This document shows, one piece after another, positions 57,670 to 64,000 of a stretch of DNA of 64,000 nucleotides. Position 1 is the first letter of the stretch. Each line of letters starts with the position of its first letter. Origin of the DNA: Citrobacter farmeri (GTDB lineage: Bacteria > Pseudomonadota > Gammaproteobacteria > Enterobacterales > Enterobacteriaceae). The DNA lies in NCBI RefSeq assembly GCF_019048065.1, contig NZ_CP077291.1, positions 3,472,001 through 3,536,000 on the forward strand, given 5' to 3'. The notes below the pieces were generated by a model, which worked only from the letters and a program-made list of their open reading frames with translations, was not told where the DNA came from and did no database searches. The position numbers were made by a program, and so were the translations under genes.

Positions 57670-57806
57670 CACGTATCCCCTTTGATGAAAATGAGCTCAC
57701 CTTGCCATAGCGATTTGCAGGATAACTCCTCATCTGAAGGTTTATTGGGGGAGGAGTTCGGGGGAGGAGAAATGACCGGATGGCATTCGCGCCACCCGGT
57801 ACAACA

Positions 57807-59180
57807 TTACTGCGCTTCAGCGACCTGACGATCGTGGCGGCGCTTGAACATCCAGCCAATCATCAACAGAACAATCCAGCCACAGCCCACGTACAGCGAA
57901 ATGCGGGTGTCCGGATGATAACCAATCAGTCCGATAATAAAGACAAGGAAAATCAGGCCTACAATGGTCGTTGCCACGCCGCCCGGCACTTTAAACTTCA
58001 GCGCCTTCACCTCTTCCGGCGGCAGACGACGACGGAAAGCGATTTGCGACAGCAGGATCATGATCCACACCCATACCGTCGCGAAGGTCGCCAGCGACGC
58101 AATCACCAGGAAGACGTTTTCCGGCATGATGTAGTTCAGATACACCGCGAACAGCAAGGCGATAGTCATCACCATCACGGTGACCCATGGGATCCCCCGG
58201 CGCGAGGTTTTGGCGAACACTTTTGGCGCACTGCCCTGCTCTGCCATCCCGTGCAGCATGCGACCGACGCCAAAGACGTCAGAGTTAATCGCCGACAGTG
58301 ACGCGGTGAGCACCACAAAATTGAGAATGCTGGCGGCAAAAGTAATACCAAGATGCTGGAAGGTCAGCACAAACGGGCTGCCGTCAGTTCCTACCTGGTT
58401 CCACGGGTAGATAGACATGATGACGAAAAGCGTCCCCACGTAGAACACCAGAATACGCATCGGTACCGAGTTAATGGCGCGCGGAATGGATTTCTCCGGG
58501 TCCTTCGCTTCCCCGGCGGTGATGCCGATAATTTCAATACCGCCATAGGCGAACATCACCATCTGCAGTGACATCACCATCCCCAGCCAGCCGTTGCTAA
58601 AGAAGCCGCCGTTGCTCCACAGGTTATGGATCCCGGTCGGTTGCCCGCCGTTACCAATCCCCCAGATGATGATCCCGAAACCGGCCACAATCATGATAAT
58701 AATGGTGGCGACTTTAAAGAAGGAGAACCAGAACTCCAGTTCGCCAAACACTTTCACGCTCATCAGGTTGATGGCGCAGATGATCAGCACCACGCTGAGC
58801 ACCCAGATCCAGTGCGGTACAGTCGGAAACCAGACGCCCATGTAGATGCCAAACGCGGTCACGTCGGCAATGGCGACAATCAGTATTTCAAAGCAGTAGG
58901 TCCAGCCGGTGATGTAACCGGCGAGTGGGCCGAGGTTTTCCTGCGCATAGCGCGAAAATGAGCTGGCGGAAGGGTTGTGTACGGACATTTCCCCCAACGC
59001 GCGCATAATGATATAAGCCGCTACCCCGCCGATAATGTATGCCAGCAGCACGCTCGGTCCGGCCATTTTTATGGCATCTGCAGAGCCATAAAACAGTCCG
59101 GTGCCGATTGCTGAACCCAGGGCCATAAAGCGAATGTGTCGGGTGCTTAGCCCCCGCTTCAGCTTGTTATTACTTTCCAT
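57807..59180 (-). CDS. proY: ProY, APC-family amino-acid permease
   Basis: Inner-membrane permease, 457 residues, 12 helices. N-terminal [30 protein letters not shown] is the amino-acid permease signature. It is cryptic for proline in E. coli and Salmonella; in relatives histidine has been suggested. Downstream of brnQ with a terminator between, then malZ on the same strand. Confidence 0.94.
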   Translation of the reverse strand: MESNNKLKRGLSTRHIRFMALGSAIGTGLFYGSADAIKMAGPSVLLAYIIGGVAAYIIMRALGEMSVHNPSASSFSRYAQENLGPLAGYITGWTYCFEILIVAIADVTAFGIYMGVWFPTVPHWIWVLSVVLIICAINLMSVKVFGELEFWFSFFKVATIIIMIVAGFGIIIWGIGNGGQPTGIHNLWSNGGFFSNGWLGMVMSLQMVMFAYGGIEIIGITAGEAKDPEKSIPRAINSVPMRILVFYVGTLFVIMSIYPWNQVGTDGSPFVLTFQHLGITFAASILNFVVLTASLSAINSDVFGVGRMLHGMAEQGSAPKVFAKTSRRGIPWVTVMVMTIALLFAVYLNYIMPENVFLVIASLATFATVWVWIMILLSQIAFRRRLPPEEVKALKFKVPGGVATTIVGLIFLVFIIGLIGYHPDTRISLYVGCGWIVLLMIGWMFKRRHDRQVAEAQ

Positions 59181-59203
59181 CGATTCCTAACCCATCAACA
59201 CAA

Positions 59204-59237
59204 TAAAAAACCACGGGGCCAGTAATAGCCCCGTGGT
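59204..59237 (-). terminator. Terminator after brnQ
   Basis: Perfect 10-bp stem ACCACGGGGC / GCCCCGTGGT with an 8-base loop, followed on the minus strand by six T residues; it lies between brnQ and proY. Confidence 0.93.
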
Positions 59238-59258
59238 TAAAACAAATTTTCCGCAATC

Positions 59259-60578
59259 TTAGTGTGCGCTGGAGGTCACCTGCCGACCCACTGCGCGATC
59301 CCAGACAACCGCCAGGACCACCATCACGACGGTGGGCATTAACCACGCCAGGCCTTGCTCCGCCAGCGGTAAGCGCTGGGTCCAGGCCGGTAACACGTCG
59401 CCGATTGCCGATGCTTTAATACCATCAAGGATACCAAAAATCAGGCTGATAAACATTGCTGGTGCAATGACGCGGGTCGAATTATGCCACCATGAGCGGG
59501 TAAAACTTAACACAACGAGTGCGATACACGGGGGATAAATCGCTGTCAGTACCGGAATAGAGATCTGAATCAGATGGCTAAGCCCCAGATTGGAAACCAC
59601 CATCGAGAATCCGCCAAGAATGAAGACCAGCGTACGGTAAGACAGCGGCACATACTGGGCGAAGAACTCCGCACAGGCGCAGGTCAGGCCGACCGCCGTC
59701 ACCAGACAGGCGATAAAAATCAGCGCCGCCAAAAGCAGGCTACCCGCACCGCCAAAGGTGTGCTGGACATAAGCGTGCAGGATCGCCGCACCGTTCGCTG
59801 ATTGATCGACCAGCGTTGCGCTGTCTGAACCAAGGCGGAACAGCGCCAGGTACAACAGCGTTAATCCAACGCCCGCCATCAGACCAGCCCAGACGGTATA
59901 ACGGGTCAGCAGACGTGCTTCAGTGACACCGCGAGAACGTGCCGCGTTAACAATCACGATACCAAAGACCATCGCCCCCAGCGTATCCATTGTCAGATAG
60001 CCGTTCACGAAGCCATTGGAAAATGCTGCCGTCTGATAGGCTTCCATCGCATGACTGATCGGGCCGGCAGGCCAGATGATGGCGGCAACGGAAAGTACAA
60101 TCAACGCCAGAATCTTCAGCGGTGCCAGGAAGTTCCCAACGGTATCCAGCAGTTTACCCGGATACAGCGACACCAGAATCACAATCGAAAAATAGACCAC
60201 GCTGTAGATAAGCAGCGGCAGAGTCGAGTCGCCGGTCAGCGGGGCAATACCCACTTCAAAAGAGACCGTTGCAGTGCGCGGAGTTGCGAATAACGGTCCA
60301 ACGGCCAGATAGCAGACGGTCGCCAGCAGAACGCCAGCCACTTTGCCGATAGGGGTACTCAGACTGTCAACACCACCACCGACTTTCGCCAGCGCGATAA
60401 CGGTCAGCACCGGTAGCCCCACGGCCGTGATCAAAAAGCCGACAGCCGCCATCCAGACGTTTTCGCCAGCCTGCAAACCAACCATTGGAGGAAAGATGAT
60501 GTTCCCTGCGCCGACGAACAGCGCAAAAGTCATAAAGCCCAGCGCAATAATATCGCGCGATTTTAACTGATGGGTCAT
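59259..60578 (-). CDS. brnQ: BrnQ, branched-chain amino-acid transporter
   Basis: Sodium- or proton-coupled LIVCS-family importer of Leu, Ile and Val, 439 residues and 12 helices. Starts [36 protein letters not shown], read in two parts, the family signature. Followed by its own terminator, and preceded by a 406-base control region. Confidence 0.97.
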   Translation of the reverse strand: MTHQLKSRDIIALGFMTFALFVGAGNIIFPPMVGLQAGENVWMAAVGFLITAVGLPVLTVIALAKVGGGVDSLSTPIGKVAGVLLATVCYLAVGPLFATPRTATVSFEVGIAPLTGDSTLPLLIYSVVYFSIVILVSLYPGKLLDTVGNFLAPLKILALIVLSVAAIIWPAGPISHAMEAYQTAAFSNGFVNGYLTMDTLGAMVFGIVIVNAARSRGVTEARLLTRYTVWAGLMAGVGLTLLYLALFRLGSDSATLVDQSANGAAILHAYVQHTFGGAGSLLLAALIFIACLVTAVGLTCACAEFFAQYVPLSYRTLVFILGGFSMVVSNLGLSHLIQISIPVLTAIYPPCIALVVLSFTRSWWHNSTRVIAPAMFISLIFGILDGIKASAIGDVLPAWTQRLPLAEQGLAWLMPTVVMVVLAVVWDRAVGRQVTSSAH

Positions 60579-60984
60579 AAAGCTTACGGCCTGTGGATGT
60601 GGTGTTGATTAAATTAACTTATTGTCTTTCCCTGCGGGAAGAAACAGCGGTTTTTTTAAGCTATTCCAGAGGGATATATCCCATAACCTGGAAAGCAAAG
60701 AATAGTTTTTCGATTTACCGCCTGAATGCAGTCAGTCTGACAGCATCTGGGGCGCAATTTAAACGCTTATAACGTTTTAAAGCAAGGAGGGATCCAAAAA
60801 CCGGAAGATTATAGCGATATAAAATTAAAGGCCAGTGCAAAACACTATGTTAAAGAAAAAGTCATGGCTTATCATTCGAACAAAAAACAACCAGGCGTTG
60901 ATAAATTCAGCAGACTTATCTTAGCTGCAAAGAAAATAAGCCAGCATTGGCTGGCTTATGGAAAGAAAACCTTACGATTGTACT
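60579..60984. promoter_or_regulatory. Control region between brnQ and phoR
   Basis: A gap of 406 bases. It contains the perfect palindrome GGGATATATCCC (60671-60682) flanked by TTCCAG (60664-60669) and CTGGAA (60688-60693), forming a nested dyad about 100 bases before brnQ, and the phoR terminator. An AAGGAGGG (60784) has no start codon behind it. I see no supported gene. Confidence 0.45.
60936..60959 (-). terminator. Terminator after phoR
   Basis: Perfect 10-bp stem ATAAGCCAGC / GCTGGCTTAT with a 4-base loop and TTTTC following on the minus strand; 26 bases past the phoR stop. Confidence 0.88.
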
Positions 60985-62280
60985 TTAAGCACTTTTTTTG
61001 GCAATTAATCGTTCCGGCAGCACAAAACTAAAGCGTGTTCCTTTGCCCGGTTGACTCTCGATATTCAGGCGACTTTCGTGATGATTCACCGCATGTTTTA
61101 CGATAGCCAGCCCCAGCCCACTGCCGCCCGTTTGTCGCGATCGCGCTTTATCAACGCGATAAAATCGCTCCGTTAACCGCGGGATATGTTCCGGTGCGAT
61201 GCCCGGCCCGTTATCTTCCACGCTAAACTCCGCGCCGTGCGGCACCGTGTGCCAGCGGACGATGATATGGGTTCCTGCCGGCGTATGATTCACTGCGTTG
61301 TACACCAGGTTAGACATCGCGCTACGCAGCTGTTCTTCGTTCCCCAGCACCTTCAGCTGGTTATCCACTTCAAAGCTAAACGTGTGCTTCTGTTGGCTGA
61401 GCGTCTGCGCTTCGCGTTCGACCATGCGCAGCATCATCGGCACATCGACCTGCTCATTGAGCAAAAGCGTCGGCGCGGCTTCAATCCTCGACAGCGTGAG
61501 CAACTGTTTCACCAGTCCTTCCATGCGCGAGGTCTGTTCACGCATCGTTAAGAGCGCTTTTTCGCGCGTTGCCCCTTCCAGCGTCTGCTCATGCATCATC
61601 TCAAGATAGCCCTGCAACACCGTCAGCGGAGTGCGCAGTTCATGGCTCACGTTGGCAAAGAAATTGCGTCTCGCGCCTTCAAGCTGATGCATCTGCGTCA
61701 TGTCACGCGCCACCATCAGCAGTTGCTTATCGGTATACGGCATGACGCGGATTTCCAGATGGCGACCGGTATTGAGCACCAGATTTAACGGTCGACTGAA
61801 ATCCCGCAGTTTAAGGTACTGCGTAAACTCCGGGTAGCGCAGCAGGTTCAGGATATTCTGCCCGCTATCGTCCGGCCAGCGTAAGCCCAGTACCTGCTGC
61901 GCCAGACCGTTGCACCAGAAGATCCCGCCCTCTTCGGTAGTCAATACCACCGCATCGGGCAGTGATTCTGCCCCGCTGCGAAAGCGTTTAATCAAATTGC
62001 CCAGCTCGCGACGGCGCTTTTTATTGCGCAATTGCATCTGATGCAAACCATACAGCAGCGGTTCCCAACTGCCTCGTCCCGGCGGCGGCGTCATGCTTCT
62101 GTCGACCCACAGCCACCATGAGAGGCGTAATAAATTCCAGAAATGCCAGATCAGCAGTCCTGTTACCGATGCCAGTAAAAACCACGGCAGGTAACCAAAA
62201 AATGCGCTTAGGATCAAGGCCGGGATACAGCAAAGTATCAGTTCCAGCACCAGCCTTTTCCATGACAGCCGTTCCAGCAC
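60985..62280 (-). CDS. phoR: PhoR, phosphate-regulon sensor kinase
   Basis: Membrane sensor histidine kinase, 431 residues. Two N-terminal helices (about 10-60), a charged region, a PAS domain (about 96-190; [20 protein letters not shown]), the HisKA site [15 protein letters not shown] with His213, and the ATPase with [10 protein letters not shown] (N box), [10 protein letters not shown] (G1) and [10 protein letters not shown] (G2). Works with PhoB, 41 bases upstream on the same strand. Confidence 0.99.
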   Translation of the reverse strand: MLERLSWKRLVLELILCCIPALILSAFFGYLPWFLLASVTGLLIWHFWNLLRLSWWLWVDRSMTPPPGRGSWEPLLYGLHQMQLRNKKRRRELGNLIKRFRSGAESLPDAVVLTTEEGGIFWCNGLAQQVLGLRWPDDSGQNILNLLRYPEFTQYLKLRDFSRPLNLVLNTGRHLEIRVMPYTDKQLLMVARDMTQMHQLEGARRNFFANVSHELRTPLTVLQGYLEMMHEQTLEGATREKALLTMREQTSRMEGLVKQLLTLSRIEAAPTLLLNEQVDVPMMLRMVEREAQTLSQQKHTFSFEVDNQLKVLGNEEQLRSAMSNLVYNAVNHTPAGTHIIVRWHTVPHGAEFSVEDNGPGIAPEHIPRLTERFYRVDKARSRQTGGSGLGLAIVKHAVNHHESRLNIESQPGKGTRFSFVLPERLIAKKSA

Positions 62281-62321
62281 GGGTCACTCTCCCTTCAGAG
62301 CCTGGCTCTTATTCTTGTCTT

Positions 62322-63011
62322 TCAAAAACGGGTCGAAAAACGATACCCTGTTCCGCGAACCGTCTGTACCATCCGATCGTGGCCGCTGGTTTCCAGCGCC
62401 TTGCGCAGGCGGCGAATGTGCACATCGACCGTGCGATCCTCAACGTAGACGTTGGTGCCCCAGACGTGGTTCAGCAACTGTTCGCGGCTGTAAACCCGTT
62501 CGGGGTGGGTCATAAAGAAATGCAGCAGTTTAAATTCCGTCGGCCCCATATCGAGTGGATTTTCGCCGATCATCACGCGGTGCGATGTAGGATCCAGGCT
62601 CAGCCCCTGCATCTCAATGACTTCTTCCACCGCCATTGGTGAAATTCTGCGCATCACCGCTTTGATGCGGGCGACCAGTTCTTTCGGGGAGAACGGTTTG
62701 GTAATGTAGTCGTCCGCGCCGGTTTCCAGGCCGCGTACGCGATCCTCTTCTTCTCCTCTGGCGGTCAACATCATGACCGGAATATCCCGCGTCATCGCTT
62801 CACGCTTGAGGTGTTTAATAAACTGTAGACCAGAACCGCCGGGCAACATCCAGTCAAGAAGGATCAAATCCGGCCAGGGTTCATTAAGCTGATTCACCGC
62901 ACTGTCATAATCTTCAGCTTCAACGGGCTGAAAGCCATTTTGCTCAAGCACGAAACAGACCATTTCGCGAATTGGAGCTTCATCTTCTACGACCAGAATA
63001 CGTCTCGCCAT
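62322..63011 (-). CDS. phoB: PhoB, phosphate-regulon response regulator
   Basis: 229-residue OmpR/PhoB-type regulator. The receiver domain has the acidic pair VEDE near residue 9-12, the phosphorylated Asp53 in [10 protein letters not shown] and Lys105 in ITKPF. The C-terminal winged helix contains [21 protein letters not shown] and [14 protein letters not shown]. Its own promoter has a Pho box. Confidence 0.99.
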   Translation of the reverse strand: MARRILVVEDEAPIREMVCFVLEQNGFQPVEAEDYDSAVNQLNEPWPDLILLDWMLPGGSGLQFIKHLKREAMTRDIPVMMLTARGEEEDRVRGLETGADDYITKPFSPKELVARIKAVMRRISPMAVEEVIEMQGLSLDPTSHRVMIGENPLDMGPTEFKLLHFFMTHPERVYSREQLLNHVWGTNVYVEDRTVDVHIRRLRKALETSGHDRMVQTVRGTGYRFSTRF

Positions 63012-63068
63012 GATTTGCCCTGTTATATAAGTTGCTTATCATCATCTGTCTTAATGCGGCGCCATTAT

Positions 63069-63097
63069 GCGTCAGTTTTATGACAGATTTATGAAAA
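63069..63097 (-). promoter_or_regulatory. Pho box of phoB
   Basis: On the minus strand TTTTCAT-AAAT-CTGTCAT-AAAA-CTGACGC gives three 7-base units at 11-base steps, the PhoB-binding pattern. It lies about 60-85 bases before the phoB ATG, so phoBR autoregulates. Divergent from sbcD, whose TATAAT lies at 63171-63176. Confidence 0.88.
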
Positions 63098-63207
63098 TGC
63101 GTGCTGACGTTAACCTTAGGTTGTTGATTTATGACACCCGAGAAACGAGATATTACAGCCCCCGAATGGTTATAATCCCCTTTATGCTTTTTTGCCATGG
63201 AACCGTT

Positions 63208-64000
63208 ATGCGCATTCTTCACACCTCTGACTGGCATCTGGGACAAAATTTTTACAGCAAAAGCCGTGCCGCTGAACATCAGGCCTTTCTCGACTGGCTG
63301 CTGGAAACGGCGGTCGAACAGCAGGTGGATGCGATAGTCGTTGCGGGCGATATATTCGATACCGGCTCGCCGCCAAGCTATGCTCGTGAGCTCTACAACC
63401 GTTTTGTGGTCAACCTGCAGCAAACGGGCTGCCATCTGGTGGTATTAGCAGGAAACCACGATTCCGTCGCCACGTTAAATGAATCCCGCGACATTCTGGC
63501 GTTTCTCAATACCACGGTGGTGGCCAGCGCAGGTCATGCGCCGCAAATACTGAATCGTCGCGACGGTCAGCCCGGCGCGGTGCTGTGCCCGGTGCCATTT
63601 TTACGTCCACGTGACATTATCAGCAGTCAGGCGGGGCTGTCCGGTCAGGAAAAACAGCAGCATCTTCTGGGTGCCATCACCGACTATTACCAGCAGCAAT
63701 ACGAGGCTGCCTGCACGTTACGCGGCGATCTCGCCTTGCCGATTATTGCCACCGGTCATCTGACCACCGTCGGCGCCAGCAAAAGTGACGCCGTTCGTGA
63801 CATTTATATCGGCACGCTGGATGCGTTCCCGGCACAAAACTTCCCGACCGCCGATTATATCGCGCTGGGCCACATCCACCGGGCGCAGAAGATTGGTGGT
63901 ACAGAGCATATCCGCTACTGCGGCTCTCCCATCGCGCTGAGTTTTGATGAATGCGGCAAAAATAAGTACGTGCATCGGGTGGACTTCCAGGACGGCAAGT
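63208..64000 (+). CDS. sbcD: SbcD nuclease subunit, N-terminal part (cut by window edge)
   Basis: Mre11-type subunit of the SbcCD nuclease, which cuts DNA hairpins and palindromes. The first 264 codons are present of the usual about 400. The phosphoesterase motifs are HTSDWHLGQNF (residue 5 onward), VAGDIFDTGSP, LAGNHDSVATL, ATGHLTTVGA and LGHIHRAQKI. The ATG follows TGGAACCGTT. Divergent from phoB. Confidence 0.98.
   Translation, partial: MRILHTSDWHLGQNFYSKSRAAEHQAFLDWLLETAVEQQVDAIVVAGDIFDTGSPPSYARELYNRFVVNLQQTGCHLVVLAGNHDSVATLNESRDILAFLNTTVVASAGHAPQILNRRDGQPGAVLCPVPFLRPRDIISSQAGLSGQEKQQHLLGAITDYYQQQYEAACTLRGDLALPIIATGHLTTVGASKSDAVRDIYIGTLDAFPAQNFPTADYIALGHIHRAQKIGGTEHIRYCGSPIALSFDECGKNKYVHRVDFQDGK

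Noticed and set aside
60784..60792. AAGGAGGG resembling a ribosome-binding site
   Set aside because: No start codon follows within the usual distance.
60848..60925. 25-codon open frame starting MLKKKSWLIIRTKNN between brnQ and phoR
   Set aside because: No ribosome-binding site at a useful distance and no support from neighbours; probably chance in AT-rich DNA.

Overview
This window is chromosomal DNA from a member of the Enterobacteriaceae, most likely a Citrobacter-like or Salmonella-like relative of Escherichia coli. The evidence is near-identity of dozens of proteins to the E. coli lon-to-sbcD block, in unbroken gene order, together with REP-type repeats. The window reads opposite to the usual E. 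coli K-12 map orientation. The genus call is inference. It rests on accessory genes that K-12 lacks here and on the absence of yajD between tsx and secF.

Conserved backbone, left to right: the proteolysis/folding group lon (cut by the left edge), clpX, clpP and tig, with sigma-32-type promoters for lon and clpP; bolA; yajG-ampG (muropeptide import); the cytochrome bo3 operon cyoABCDE; yajR, yajQ, panE and yajL; thiI; the isoprenoid operon xseB-ispA-dxs plus yajO; pgpA, thiL, nusB, ribE, ribD and nrdR; yajI; tsx; the translocation/tRNA-modification operon queA-tgt-yajC-secD-secF; acpH; malZ; proY; brnQ; phoBR; and the start of sbcD (cut by the right edge).

Six accessory modules are set into this backbone. 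(1) 13.5-14.3 kb: a low-GC pair, a DUF1493 protein and an unknown 149-residue membrane-anchored partner, translationally coupled between cyoE and yajR. (2) 18.1-22.6 kb: a DmsABC-like molybdoenzyme operon with unusual active-site cysteines and a divergent IclR-type regulator; the shared control region carries FNR-like and palindromic sites. (3) 34.6-35.6 kb: a WYL-domain regulator with a VOC (glyoxalase-fold) protein, where E. coli has yajD. (4) 42.1-47.2 kb: a second AhpC-type peroxiredoxin (tsaA), then an ascorbate-family PTS (IIA, IIB, IIC) joined to a PfkB kinase and a class II aldolase, apparently a complete ketose route of unknown substrate. (5) 47.3-51.4 kb: a coupled DUF2339-DUF3999 membrane/envelope pair. 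(6) 51.5-55.9 kb: a YtcJ-like amidohydrolase with a cysteine-rich tail, a membrane-anchored ABM-domain protein and an isochorismatase-fold hydrolase, divergent from a LysR regulator with a palindromic candidate operator.

The best candidates for undescribed biology are modules 1, 2, 4 and 6. I saw no rRNA, tRNA, CRISPR array, insertion sequence or prophage. All homology statements come from recognising families by eye; no search was run.
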